A stretch of DNA of 64,000 nucleotides. Origin: Streptomyces durocortorensis. GTDB lineage: Bacteria > Actinomycetota > Actinomycetes > Streptomycetales > Streptomycetaceae. The translations under genes and the position numbers were made by a program. Shown here piece after piece: positions 1-8,705 of the stretch. Under the pieces are notes generated by a model. It was given only the letters and a program-made list of their open reading frames with translations. It was not told the origin of the DNA and searched no databases. Each line of letters starts with the position of its first letter. Position 1 is the first letter of the stretch. The stretch spans positions 5,332,001 through 5,396,000 of the forward strand of contig NZ_CP134500.1 of the NCBI RefSeq assembly GCF_031760065.1, in the 5' to 3' direction.

Positions 1-825
1 GGCGCGGTCGCAGCCGCTGAGACACAGCGGCGCAAGCACAAGGTCTTGGTCCACGCGGTGCACTACGCCGTAGAGCAGCGCAAGCTGGAAGCAGATCCAC
101 TTGCGCCGATTCAATGGCGTGTAGCGGAGACTGTCGATCAAGTTGACCCGCGGGTTGTCGCCAACCCTGCCCAGGCCCGTGCCCTGCTGAGCGCGGTTTC
201 CTACATCGGGTGCTTCAACCGCGCACGTGGGCGGCGGCTAGTCGGACTGTTCGCAGGCATGTACTACGCAGGGCTGCGCCCGGCCGAGGCCGTTGCAGTG
301 TGCCGTCAGGACTGCCTTCTTCCCGGTCACGGCTGGGGCGAGGTCACCTTGCACCGAACCCTCCCGCAAGCGGGCGCCCGGTGGACCGATACCGGCCGGG
401 TCCACGACGAGCGAGGCTTGAAGAACCGCCCGGGCGGCGACACCCGGCCGGTCCCGCTGCCACCTGAGCTCGTCCGCTTGTGGCGGGAGAGCATCGACAC
501 GTTCGGCATCGCGGACGACGGGCGCCTGTTCTTCAACGAACGTGGTGGCATCGTCGCGGCCGGCACCTACAGCCGTGTTTGGCGCCCTGCGCGCCTCCTC
601 GCCCTACCACCCGACCTGGTGCAGAGCCCTCTTGCGGCCCGGCCCTACGACTTGCGCCACTCCGCGTTGTCGACCTGGCTGAACGCGGGCGTTGACCCCA
701 CTGAGGTCGCCCAACGTGCGGGCAACAGCGTTGAAGTGCTGATGAACAGGTACGCCAAGTGCCTGTACGGCCGGACTGCGATTTCGAACCAGCGCATCGA
801 AAACCTTTTGAACGAATATGCGTAG
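1..825 (+). CDS. Tyrosine recombinase/integrase, 5'-truncated by the window edge
   Basis: The reading frame is open from base 1 to the stop at 825, so the start lies outside the window; 274 residues are visible. It fits the catalytic half of a phage/ICE-type tyrosine recombinase. The first catalytic Arg is in YYAGLRPAEA (Arg codon near 277), box II is YDLRHSAL (near 646-669, with Tyr in place of the usual first His), and the nucleophilic Tyr is in LMNRYAK near the C-terminus. The third-box residue is Asn (AGNSVE) where GHS/GHT is more usual. Such enzymes integrate elements at tRNA 3' ends, and this one lies 1.65 kb from the 3' end of a tRNA-Arg gene. It is therefore most likely the integrase of an element occupying that site. 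Family call is strong; activity is not established. Confidence 0.85.
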   Translation, partial: GAVAAAETQRRKHKVLVHAVHYAVEQRKLEADPLAPIQWRVAETVDQVDPRVVANPAQARALLSAVSYIGCFNRARGRRLVGLFAGMYYAGLRPAEAVAVCRQDCLLPGHGWGEVTLHRTLPQAGARWTDTGRVHDERGLKNRPGGDTRPVPLPPELVRLWRESIDTFGIADDGRLFFNERGGIVAAGTYSRVWRPARLLALPPDLVQSPLAARPYDLRHSALSTWLNAGVDPTEVAQRAGNSVEVLMNRYAKCLYGRTAISNQRIENLLNEYA

Positions 826-918
826 TTGTGTAGCAGGTCCGCTCGCTGGATTTGCCGACTGTAAAGATCTGTCACGCTCCGCAGTCGCTGCTCCGTGCAC
901 GCAAACTATCGTCGTCGC

Positions 919-2142
919 ATGACCACGTCGAAACCCGGAACGCTGATCATCGCGCTGGGGAACAGAGTCGAAGCCGGAACGCCGCTCGGCCCCCTGGAAG
1001 GCACCCCGCTCTCGGGCTTCTCCCCATCCTCAGGTAACGGCCGCCTTCATGCGGTCGCGGACTGCTCCCGCCTGGCAAAGGCACCAACGGTCCACCCAGT
1101 GCGCTTCGCCCTGACCTCCGACTCACTCGCAAGGCTCTGCTCGAATGGGCGCTGCCGCTGGGAGGTGCCCGGGGACGGTCACTGGCCCGCTTTCCTCGAT
1201 GCCCTGGATGCTCTGTCGCGACTCAGGATCGACGAAGAGGAGGTGGAGCCGACCCTGGAGGAGACCGAGATCGCCGAAGCGGTGCATGTCCTGTCCCTGG
1301 GTGAGTACCCCCAGGAGGAAGAATGCGGCGACGCCTGGAGGCGTTACGAGGAAGCCTGGCGTTGCCGCGACGAATGGCTGGCCCGCTGGCAGGACGCACA
1401 GGACCGGCTGGCTACGGCAGCAGCGAGCTTGGACGCATGCCCTTGGCTACGCCAGTGGGCAGCGGCGCACGTGGACGTACGCGCCGCCGCCGCGGAAAAA
1501 CTACGGCTGACGGCGACTCGCTTCTACGTCCCGAAGGCGCTGGCCGATGCCGCAGCCGTCGACGGCCTACCTGCACCCGCTCTTCCCCCCGACGGAGGTT
1601 TTGGGATCTTCGGCGATCAAGCTTCATCTGTAATGAGCGCGGTGTGGAGGGCATGGTGCGCCAGTGCAACAACGGACGCCAGACCACTCTCCGCGGCAGC
1701 CCTATCGGCCGAAGAGGTGTTGTACGAGGCGCTGGGACGTCGTCGGAACGGGGTCGACGAGGCCAAGCAGTCGCTGCAGCGGCTGACAGATACGTGGGCC
1801 GCAGCAGCTCGCCTGGCAGCGGCCGAGCAAACGGCAGGGCGACCGTGGTGCCTGATCGGCGTGCGGGTTCCTCCACGGCCCCTGGCCCGGCGCGACGGAA
1901 GCGGCTATCAGGCACTGACCTCGTGGCAACTGGCGGTCATTGCGGTCTACCAAGTCACCGCGGACTGGCACAGAGCTGTCGTGGCCCTCTGGGTGCCACA
2001 GGGCATCGGCCACCAACTCCTTACTGCAGCACCCTCCTTGAGGACCGTCGACTTGCTGGGTGATACCGAGGACTGGGCAGCGCCTGCTTCCACGCTCTTG
2101 GCTGCATGGGAACCGGATCGACACGACGCTCGTGTCCGGTGA
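919..2142 (+). CDS. Unknown protein, probable integrated-element cargo
   Basis: A 407-residue protein of no family I recognise. ATG at 919 was chosen; GTG at 895 in the same frame would add eight residues, and neither has a convincing ribosome binding site. The sequence is rich in Ala, Trp and Leu with several predicted helical stretches, such as the WRRYEEAWRCRDEWLARWQD region (about residues 140-160). There is no signal peptide, membrane segment or nucleotide-binding motif. It follows the integrase with a 93-base gap on the same strand and precedes the tRNA-Arg attachment target, so it is probably cargo of the integrated element. Codon use looks somewhat less GC-biased than the chromosomal core to its right. 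It could also be a decayed or expressed resistance/defence gene; nothing in the sequence decides. Confidence 0.6.
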   Translation: MTTSKPGTLIIALGNRVEAGTPLGPLEGTPLSGFSPSSGNGRLHAVADCSRLAKAPTVHPVRFALTSDSLARLCSNGRCRWEVPGDGHWPAFLDALDALSRLRIDEEEVEPTLEETEIAEAVHVLSLGEYPQEEECGDAWRRYEEAWRCRDEWLARWQDAQDRLATAAASLDACPWLRQWAAAHVDVRAAAAEKLRLTATRFYVPKALADAAAVDGLPAPALPPDGGFGIFGDQASSVMSAVWRAWCASATTDARPLSAAALSAEEVLYEALGRRRNGVDEAKQSLQRLTDTWAAAARLAAAEQTAGRPWCLIGVRVPPRPLARRDGSGYQALTSWQLAVIAVYQVTADWHRAVVALWVPQGIGHQLLTAAPSLRTVDLLGDTEDWAAPASTLLAAWEPDRHDARVR

Positions 2143-2434
2143 TTCCGTCCCTCTTGCCATTGACGCTAGGAGGGAAGGCACGCGGTGCCCGACGCCGGGT
2201 GCCCACACTTCACGAGCTGTACGAAAGTGCAGTTCACGGCGGTGATCACCCCGTGTGCCAAGTCCGATGCCCCCGTTCGTCCCACGCGTGTCCCACCAAG
2301 GGCCCCGCCGCAGGGGCAGCGCCACCGAGATGCCGTCCATCTCTCCGAACGGCGGCATAAAGTCCCAGGTCAGAGGGCCAGGGAAGCCAATCGCACACGG
2401 AGTACGAGACCGGTGCTGTTTTGGCATGAACAAA
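2143..2434 (+). other. Gene-free junction between element cargo and tRNA-Arg
   Basis: No supported gene is visible in these 292 bases on either strand. Short open frames here have no ribosome binding site and no recognisable product. The stretch should contain the element/chromosome junction next to the tRNA 3' end, but the second copy of the attachment core lies outside the window, so its limits cannot be drawn. Confidence 0.5.
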
Positions 2435-2470
2435 AAGGCGCTGACCTGCATTTCTGCTGGTCAGCGCCTT
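2435..2470 (-). terminator. Rho-independent terminator of tRNA-Arg
   Basis: A perfect 12-bp inverted repeat (AAGGCGCTGACC / GGTCAGCGCCTT) with a 12-base loop. Read on the minus strand it ends in a run of five T and lies 9 bases past the tRNA 3' end. This is a classical intrinsic terminator for the tRNA transcript. Confidence 0.85.
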
Positions 2471-2479
2471 GATCCGGAG

Positions 2480-2551
2480 TGCCCCCGGCAGGATTCGAAC
2501 CTGCGCACCCGGCTCCGGAGGCCGATGCTCTATCCCCTGAGCTACGGGGGC
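2480..2551 (-). tRNA. tRNA-Arg(CCG)
   Basis: Reverse-strand cloverleaf of 72 bases. Acceptor GCCCCCG/CGGGGGC with discriminator A; D stem GCTC/GAGC; anticodon stem TCGGC/GCCGG enclosing CTCCGGA, anticodon CCG; T arm GCAGG-TTCGAAT-CCTGC. CCA is not encoded. A TAGTGT -10-like hexamer lies at complement 2582-2587, about 30 bases upstream, with no strong -35. The 3' end faces the integrase at 1-825, so this gene is the probable attachment target of the element to its left. Confidence 0.95.
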
Positions 2552-2715
2552 ATGTCGCTGTCGTGCTCTGCGACGGGTGAAACACTACCAGCTCCGACGG
2601 GGTGTCCGTGAACGGGTATTCCGTCGCGCCGGTCGGCCGAGGCGGCGGCCACTCGTCCGGGGCGGAAGTGGACAAAAGCCGGACGCGGCCGCTCCGGCCG
2701 CCCTACTCTCGAAGG

Positions 2716-3150
2716 GTGTCAGGGGCGTACGGCCGCGTGCTTGTTGTCGACGACAACAAGGTCATCCGGCAGCTGATCAGGGTCAATCTCGAACTTGAGG
2801 GTTTCGAGGTCGTGACCGCGGCCGACGGTGTCGAGTGCCTGGACCTGGTCGACCGGGTCCGCCCCGACGCCGTCACCCTCGACGTCGTGATGCCCCGGCT
2901 GGACGGCCTGGAGACCGCGACCCGCCTTCGCTCCGATCCCCGGACCCGCCGTCTTCCCATCGCCGTCATCAGCGCCTGCACGCCGTTCGAGGTCGATGCG
3001 GGCGTGGCGGCCGGGGTCGACGCGTTCCTGGCGAAGCCGTTCGAGCCGAGCGAGCTGGTGCGGATCATGCACCGGCTGGTGACCGGCGAGGACCGGCCCC
3101 CGGTGGACGGGCGGCGCGGCGCCGGGCGGGCGGGGAGCACCGCGGGCTGA
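2716..3150 (+). CDS. Single-domain response regulator (CheY-like receiver)
   Basis: A 144-residue protein that is almost entirely one receiver domain. The acidic pair is Asp12-Asp13 (VLVVDDNK), the phospho-acceptor is Asp56 (TLDVVMP), and the switch Ser (VISACTP) and Lys (FLAKPF) are present. There is no DNA-binding or enzymatic output domain; the last ~25 residues are a Gly/Arg-rich tail. GTG at 2716 was chosen because the receiver begins six residues later. TACTCT at 2704-2709 ends six bases before this start, so the mRNA may be leaderless. A longer in-frame start at 2602 would add 38 residues of unlikely composition. No kinase is adjacent, so the partner is unknown. It precedes nrtL by 164 bases on the same strand. 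Confidence 0.85.
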   Translation: MSGAYGRVLVVDDNKVIRQLIRVNLELEGFEVVTAADGVECLDLVDRVRPDAVTLDVVMPRLDGLETATRLRSDPRTRRLPIAVISACTPFEVDAGVAAGVDAFLAKPFEPSELVRIMHRLVTGEDRPPVDGRRGAGRAGSTAG

Positions 3151-3314
3151 GCCTGTGGCGCATCCGGATCGGGTCGGCCGCTCGACGCAACCGGGGTCCG
3201 GCCGGTCCCTCGGCGAAATCCGGATCGGGCCGGCCGTACGGCGAGACCGGGTCCGGCTGACCATATGGCGAAACCGGTCGCGTAGTGCCCCCCTGTCTCA
3301 CCTAGGCTTGTCCC

Positions 3315-4412
3315 GTGACCCCCGCCGACCTCTCCCGGACCGTGCTGCACGCCGTGCGCCGCGCGGTCGACGAGGATGCGTTGCGCGCGCCCGTGCCCGC
3401 GCGCGTGCGGGTGGAGAGGACACGGCCCGGCGGCAGTGGGGACTACGCCTGCGCCGTCGCGCTCCAGCTGGCCGGGCCCGCCGCGCTGCCCGCCCTGGAG
3501 GTCGCCCGCATCCTGCGGGAACGGGTCGCCGCCGAGCCCGGCATCGAGCGGGTCGAGATCACCGGTCCCGGGTTCCTGAGCTTCACCCTCGACGCCACGG
3601 CCGAGCACCACCGCGCCCTCCTCGACGCCGTACGGGAGCAGGGCCTCGCGTACGGACACGGGGACGCGCTCCGCGACGAGATCCTCCAGTTCCATCACGC
3701 GCGCGAGGTGCGCGCCGCGGTCACCGCCCATGCCGTGCGCCGGCTCGTCATCTCCCAGGGCGCCCGGGTCCGGATCAGCTGCGAGGAGGCGCCCGACCCG
3801 GACTGGGCCCGCCTCGGCGTCACTGTCGACGCGCACGGGACGCCCCCCGTACCGCTCACCGGGATCCGGCCCGTCCCCGCCGGGGCCACCGCTGCGGAGC
3901 TGCTGCGGCGGCTCGGGCCCGACGCGGCCCGCTGGGGGCTCCTGCGGCCCGCCGGGCACGACCGCGCCGCCCTCGGCCCCGAACTGCTCGTCCAGGGCGA
4001 GGCCAATTCCCTCTTCCGGGTGCGTTACGCCCACGCCAGAGTCCGTGCGCTCACCCGCGGGGCCGCCCTCCTCGGCTTCACCGCCGAGCCCACCCCGTAC
4101 GCCGAGCGCGCCGGGCACACGGAACCCGCCCCGTACGACAGCGCCGCCCGCCCCCTCCTCGACCTCATCGCCGACCATCCCGGCGTCCTGCTCGCAGCAG
4201 CCCGTCACCGCGCGCCCGACCGGGCCGCACGGCAGCTGGAAGCCGTCGCGCACGCGTTCTTCGACTTCCACGACTCCTGCCCGCCCCTGCCCGCCGGTGA
4301 CGAGAAACCCTCGGCCGCCCACCGCGCCCGGCTGGCTCTCGCCGAAGCCGCCGGGACGGTGCTGGCAGGCGGCCTGTCCCTGCTCGGCATCCGTGCGCCC
4401 GAACATCTCTGA
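3315..4412 (+). CDS. nrtL: ArgRS-related anticodon-binding protein without catalytic domain (NrtL-type)
   Basis: A 365-residue arginyl-tRNA synthetase paralogue. The N-terminal ~95 residues resemble the ArgRS Add-1 domain, with alternating segments such as VARILRERVAAEPGIERVEI and GFLSFTLD. The C-terminal ~130 residues look like the DALR anticodon-binding domain (VRYAHARVRAL onward). The roughly 250-residue Rossmann catalytic core with HIGH and KMSKS-like motifs is missing, so it cannot aminoacylate by the known mechanism. GTG at 3315 is the start. It sits 33 bases before lysA and close to a tRNA-Arg gene. The symbol follows my recollection of database naming for actinobacterial homologues. 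Its role is unknown; binding of tRNA-Arg is an inference from the domains. Confidence 0.75.
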   Translation: MTPADLSRTVLHAVRRAVDEDALRAPVPARVRVERTRPGGSGDYACAVALQLAGPAALPALEVARILRERVAAEPGIERVEITGPGFLSFTLDATAEHHRALLDAVREQGLAYGHGDALRDEILQFHHAREVRAAVTAHAVRRLVISQGARVRISCEEAPDPDWARLGVTVDAHGTPPVPLTGIRPVPAGATAAELLRRLGPDAARWGLLRPAGHDRAALGPELLVQGEANSLFRVRYAHARVRALTRGAALLGFTAEPTPYAERAGHTEPAPYDSAARPLLDLIADHPGVLLAAARHRAPDRAARQLEAVAHAFFDFHDSCPPLPAGDEKPSAAHRARLALAEAAGTVLAGGLSLLGIRAPEHL

Positions 4413-4445
4413 CGAGATCAGAAGAGACCCGAGAGAACGAACACG

Positions 4446-5837
4446 ATGAGCCGCTCCGCACACCCCGCAGGACCCCGTCACGCCGACGTGCTGACCGAGG
4501 GGCACTACTCCGCGCCCGCCGCCGATCTCAACATCCTGGACGAGAAGGTCTGGTCCCGTACGGTCACCCGGGACGCGGACGGCGCCCTCACCGTCGGCGG
4601 GATCGCCGTCGCCCGGCTCGCGGAGGAGTTCGGCACCCCCGCGTACTTCCTGGACGAGAGCGACTTCCGGGCCCGCTGCCGGGCCTGGGCCGACGCCTTC
4701 GGGCCGGACGCCGACGTCTTCTACGCGGGGAAGGCCTTCCTCTCCCGCGCGATCGTCCGCTGGCTCACCGAAGAAGGACTCAACCTCGACGTCTGCTCCG
4801 GCGGTGAGCTGACCACCGCCCTCGACGCGGGCATGCCCGCCGAGCGCATCGCCTTCCACGGCAACAACAAGACCGTCGCCGAGATCGAGCGGGCCGTCGA
4901 GGCGGGCGTCGGGCGGATCGTGCTCGACTCCTTCCAGGAGATCGTCCGCGTCGCCCACATCGCCCAGCGGCACGGTGTCCGCCAGCGGGTGCAGATCCGT
5001 GTCACCGTCGGCGTCGAGGCACACACCCACGAGTTCATCGCCACCGCGCACGAGGACCAGAAGTTCGGGATCGCGCTCGCCGACGGGCAGGCCGCCGAGG
5101 CGGTGCGCCGCGCGCTCGCCCTCGACGGGCTCGAACTCATCGGCATCCACTCGCACATCGGCTCGCAGATCTTCGACATGGCGGGCTTCGAGGTCTCCGC
5201 CCGGCGCGTGGTGCAGCTGCTCGCCGAGGTCCGCGACGAGCACGGCGTCGAGCTGCCCGAGATCGACCTCGGCGGCGGCCTCGGTATCGCGTACACCTCC
5301 GAGGACGACCCCCGTGAGCCGCACGAGATCGCCAAGGCGCTCAGCGACATCGTCACCCGCGAGTGCGAGGCCGCGAATCTGCGTACCCCCCGCATCTCCG
5401 TCGAGCCGGGCCGCGCCATCGTCGGACCCACCGCGTTCACGCTGTACGAGGTCGGCACGATCAAGCCCCTGGAGGGGCTGCGGACGTACGTCAGCGTCGA
5501 CGGCGGCATGTCGGACAACATCCGCACCGCGCTGTACGACGCCGAATACAGCGTCGCGCTCGTCTCGCGCACCTCGGACGCCGAGCCGATGCTCGTCCGG
5601 GTCGTCGGCAAGCACTGCGAGAGCGGTGACATCGTGGTCAAGGACGCGTTCCTCCCCGCCGACCTGGCCCCCGGCGACCTGATCGCCGTGCCGGCCACCG
5701 GGGCGTACTGCCGTTCCATGGCGAGCAACTACAACCACGCCCTGCGCCCCCCGGTCGTCGCCGTCCGGGACGGCGAGGCGCGCGTGATCGTCCGGCGCGA
5801 GACGGAGGAAGATCTTCTGCGTCTCGATGTCGGCTGA
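4446..5837 (+). CDS. lysA: Diaminopimelate decarboxylase
   Basis: Converts meso-diaminopimelate to L-lysine, the last step of lysine synthesis. The 463 residues form an alanine-racemase-fold PLP domain followed by a beta-barrel. The PLP Lys is Lys96 in VFYAGKAF; a glycine-rich phosphate site is IDLGGGLG, and the active-site Cys from the partner subunit is in KHCESGD. The extended N-terminus (about 30 residues before the domain) is usual in actinobacteria. ATG at 4446 follows a purine-rich AGAGAACGA. It lies between nrtL and hom, in a run of aspartate-family genes on the same strand. Diaminopimelate is also a wall precursor, so this enzyme sits at the split between lysine and peptidoglycan. 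Confidence 0.97.
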   Translation: MSRSAHPAGPRHADVLTEGHYSAPAADLNILDEKVWSRTVTRDADGALTVGGIAVARLAEEFGTPAYFLDESDFRARCRAWADAFGPDADVFYAGKAFLSRAIVRWLTEEGLNLDVCSGGELTTALDAGMPAERIAFHGNNKTVAEIERAVEAGVGRIVLDSFQEIVRVAHIAQRHGVRQRVQIRVTVGVEAHTHEFIATAHEDQKFGIALADGQAAEAVRRALALDGLELIGIHSHIGSQIFDMAGFEVSARRVVQLLAEVRDEHGVELPEIDLGGGLGIAYTSEDDPREPHEIAKALSDIVTRECEAANLRTPRISVEPGRAIVGPTAFTLYEVGTIKPLEGLRTYVSVDGGMSDNIRTALYDAEYSVALVSRTSDAEPMLVRVVGKHCESGDIVVKDAFLPADLAPGDLIAVPATGAYCRSMASNYNHALRPPVVAVRDGEARVIVRRETEEDLLRLDVG

Positions 5838-5936
5838 TGAAATAGTCATCTCAGGATCCGGACGGGTGACAGAATCGCCCGTCCGGTGAGTGAGACTGGT
5901 CCCCACATGAGCATGGATGAGAAACGAGGTCGGATG

Positions 5937-7226
5937 ATGCGTACGCGTCCGCTGAAGGTGGCGCTGCTGGGCTGTGGAGTGGTCGGCTCAGAGGTGGCGC
6001 GCATCATGACGACGCACGCCGACGACCTCGCGGCGCGCATCGGTGCGCCCGTCGAGCTCGCCGGCGTCGCCGTCCGCCGGCCCTCCAAGGTGCGGGAGGG
6101 CATCGACCCCGCACTGGTCACCACCGACGCGACCGCGCTCGTGCGGCGCGGCGACATCGACGTCGTCATCGAGGTCATCGGGGGCATCGAGCCGGCCCGC
6201 GCGCTCATCACCACCGCCTTCGAGAACGGCGCGAGCGTCGTCTCCGCCAACAAGGCACTGCTCGCCGAGGACGGCGCCTCCCTGCACGCCGCCGCCGAGA
6301 AGTACGGCCGCGATCTGTACTACGAGGCCGCCGTCGCCGGGGCGATCCCGCTGGTGCGGCCGCTGCGCGAGTCGCTCGCCGGGGACAAGGTCAACCGGGT
6401 GCTCGGCATCGTCAACGGCACCACCAACTTCATCCTCGACAGGATGGACACCAGCGGCGCCGGCTACTCCGAGGCGCTCGACGAGGCCACCGCCCTCGGG
6501 TACGCCGAGGCCGACCCGACCGCCGACGTCGAGGGCTTCGACGCCGCCGCGAAGGCCGCGATCCTCGCCGGGATCGCCTTCCACACCCGGGTGAAGATCG
6601 GCGACGTGCACCGCGAGGGCATCACCGAGGTCACCGCCGCCGACATCGCCTCCGCGCGCCGCATGGGCTGCACCGTCAAGCTGCTCGCCATCTGCGAGCG
6701 CGCCGCCGACGGGGCCTCCGTCACCGCCCGCGTGCACCCCGCGATGATCCCGCTGAGCCACCCGCTGGCCTCGGTCCGCGAGGCCTACAACGCGGTGTTC
6801 ATCGAGGCGGACGCAGCTGGTCAGCTCATGTTCTACGGACCCGGCGCCGGCGGCTCCCCGACCGCTTCCGCGGTCCTCGGCGACCTCGTCGCGGTCTGCC
6901 GCAACAAACTGGGCGAGGCCACCGGCCCCGGTGAGTCCGCCTACACGCGCCTGCCGGTCAGCCCCATGGGCGAGGTCGTCACGCGCTACCACATCAGCCT
7001 CGACGTGGCCGACAAGCCGGGCGTCCTCGCCCAGGTGGCAACGGTCTTCGCCGAGCAGGGCGTATCCATCGATACCGTCCGCCAGCAGGGAAAGGACGGC
7101 GAGGCGTCCCTCGTCGTCGTCACCCACCGCGCGCCCGACGCCGCCCTCTCCGGGACCGTCGAAGCGCTGCGCAAGCTCGACACCGTGCGCGGTGTCGCCA
7201 GCATCATGCGTGTTGAAGGGGAGTAA
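5937..7226 (+). CDS. hom: Homoserine dehydrogenase
   Basis: NAD(P)-dependent reduction of aspartate semialdehyde to homoserine, the branch to threonine and methionine. The 429 residues start with a Rossmann motif (LLGCGVVG, Gly12-x-Gly14...Gly17). The catalytic region includes SANKALLA and GIVNGTTNFIL, and the C-terminal ~80 residues are an ACT domain (DVADKPGVLAQV), the usual site of threonine feedback inhibition. ATG at 5937 is preferred, with GAGG about nine bases upstream; ATG 5934 and GTG 5886 are in frame. Only six bases separate it from thrC, so the two are surely cotranscribed. Confidence 0.96.
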   Translation: MRTRPLKVALLGCGVVGSEVARIMTTHADDLAARIGAPVELAGVAVRRPSKVREGIDPALVTTDATALVRRGDIDVVIEVIGGIEPARALITTAFENGASVVSANKALLAEDGASLHAAAEKYGRDLYYEAAVAGAIPLVRPLRESLAGDKVNRVLGIVNGTTNFILDRMDTSGAGYSEALDEATALGYAEADPTADVEGFDAAAKAAILAGIAFHTRVKIGDVHREGITEVTAADIASARRMGCTVKLLAICERAADGASVTARVHPAMIPLSHPLASVREAYNAVFIEADAAGQLMFYGPGAGGSPTASAVLGDLVAVCRNKLGEATGPGESAYTRLPVSPMGEVVTRYHISLDVADKPGVLAQVATVFAEQGVSIDTVRQQGKDGEASLVVVTHRAPDAALSGTVEALRKLDTVRGVASIMRVEGE

Positions 7227-7232
7227 GGACCC

Positions 7233-8303
7233 ATGACCAGCAAGGGCACCCACCAGTGGCGCGGCATCATCGAGGAGTACCGGGACCGCCTTCCGGTCAC
7301 GAGCACGACGCCGGTCGTCACGCTTCGTGAGGGCGGTACGCCGCTCGTTCCGGCGCAGGTCCTCTCCGAGCGCACGGGCTGCGACGTGCACCTCAAGGTC
7401 GAGGGCGCCAACCCCACCGGTTCGTTCAAGGACCGCGGCATGACCATGGCCATCACCCGGGCCAAGGAGGAGGGGGCGAAGGCCGTCATCTGCGCCTCCA
7501 CCGGCAACACCTCGGCCTCCGCCGCGGCGTACGCCGTGCGTGCGGGCATGGTCTGCGCCGTCCTCGTACCGCAGGGCAAGATCGCGCTCGGCAAGATGGG
7601 CCAGGCGCTCGTGCACGGCGCCAAGATCCTCCAGGTCGACGGCAACTTCGACGACTGCCTCACCCTGGCCCGCTCGCTCTCGGACAACTACCCGGTGGCG
7701 CTGGTCAATTCGGTCAACCCGGTCCGTATCGAGGGCCAGAAGACCGCCGCGTTCGAGATCGTCGACGCGCTCGGCGACGCCCCCGACATCCACGTCCTGC
7801 CGGTCGGCAACGCGGGCAACATCACCGCGTACTGGAAGGGGTACCGCGAGTACGCCGGTGACGGCGTCTCCACGCACACCCCGCGCATGTGGGGCTTCCA
7901 GGCCTCCGGCTCCGCGCCCATCGTGCGCGGCGAGGTCGTCAAGGACCCCTCCACCATCGCCACCGCGATCCGCATCGGCAACCCGGCCTCCTGGGACTAC
8001 GCCCTGGCCGCACGCGACGAGTCGGGCGGTTTCATCGACGAGGTGACGGACCGGCAGATCCTGTCCGCGTACCGGCTGTTGGCCTCCCAGGAGGGCGTCT
8101 TCGTGGAGCCCGCCTCGGCCGCGTCCGTCGCCGGTCTGCTCAAGGCCGCCGAGGAGGGCAAGGTCGACCCCGGCCAGCGCATCGTCTGCACGGTCACCGG
8201 CAACGGCCTCAAGGACCCCGACTGGGCCGTCGCGGGTGCCCCGCAGCCGGTCACGGTCCCGGTCGACGCGGCCACCGCCGCACAGAAGCTCGGGCTCGTC
8301 TGA
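7233..8303 (+). CDS. thrC: Threonine synthase
   Basis: PLP enzyme converting O-phosphohomoserine to threonine. At 356 residues it belongs to the short bacterial class. The PLP Lys is Lys66 in [11 protein letters not shown]; the phosphate cradle is [10 protein letters not shown] and the cofactor-binding GNAGNI motif follows. The Shine-Dalgarno GGGGAG overlaps the end of hom, indicating translational coupling. A gap of 402 bases with strong secondary structure separates it from thrB, so thrB is probably transcribed separately. Confidence 0.97.
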   Translation: MTSKGTHQWRGIIEEYRDRLPVTSTTPVVTLREGGTPLVPAQVLSERTGCDVHLKVEGANPTGSFKDRGMTMAITRAKEEGAKAVICASTGNTSASAAAYAVRAGMVCAVLVPQGKIALGKMGQALVHGAKILQVDGNFDDCLTLARSLSDNYPVALVNSVNPVRIEGQKTAAFEIVDALGDAPDIHVLPVGNAGNITAYWKGYREYAGDGVSTHTPRMWGFQASGSAPIVRGEVVKDPSTIATAIRIGNPASWDYALAARDESGGFIDEVTDRQILSAYRLLASQEGVFVEPASAASVAGLLKAAEEGKVDPGQRIVCTVTGNGLKDPDWAVAGAPQPVTVPVDAATAAQKLGLV

Positions 8304-8705
8304 CCGGTCCGGGCCGGTCAGGACGGACTGCCCGGGCCGGCCCGGGCGGCAGGTCGTCCGGATCGGCCCGGGCAGTCGCGTCACCCGACCCGGTCAACCG
8401 CGACAACCCAGCTCAACCGCCCTCTTTTCGGGGCCGAGAGCGCATAGGAGGCGGGCGACACGCATCGTGCGCCTCCTGTGCGCCCTATGTCGCCACAGAA
8501 CCTTCCTTCGATAAGCTGTACCCCATCCGCCCGACATCCGCCCGACGGTTCGCTGTGGTGCGGCAGCCGTGACGGCGAGCACGGGGCGGACCACCGGAAC
8601 CCCCACGTACCGCCCGGTGCAACTCCGTACCGCCCCATCCCGCAGACCCCCGCCGCAGAGCCACCGCACTGCATCCCCGCTGCCTTACAAGGAGTCGTCC
8701 GACCG
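8304..8705 (+). other. Structured thrC-thrB intergenic region
   Basis: No gene is supported in these 402 bases. The first ~70 bases are CCGGGCC-rich with overlapping inverted repeats and may end thrC transcription. A clean 14-bp stem (GCGCATAGGAGGCG at 8440-8453 with CGCCTCCTGTGCGC at 8470-8483, one G-U pair, 16-base loop) follows. A TAAGCT -10-like hexamer lies downstream near 8513. AAGGAG near 8689 is the thrB ribosome binding site. No Thr-rich leader peptide is visible, so classical attenuation is not supported. Confidence 0.5.

Noticed and set aside
2703..5906. Open frame of over 1000 codons on the minus strand across nrtL and lysA
   Set aside because: Composition is Gly/Arg/Asp/Val-rich, as in antisense frames of GC-rich genes, and it lies opposite well-supported lysA and nrtL. 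No ribosome binding site or family match.
5988..8384. Open frame of about 800 codons antisense to hom and thrC
   Set aside because: Codon-position GC pattern belongs to the plus-strand genes; the protein is low-complexity and unlike any family.
8440..8705. Threonine riboswitch or attenuator before thrB
   Set aside because: The stem is clear, but there is no known threonine aptamer, no Thr-rich leader peptide and no paired terminator with U-run.
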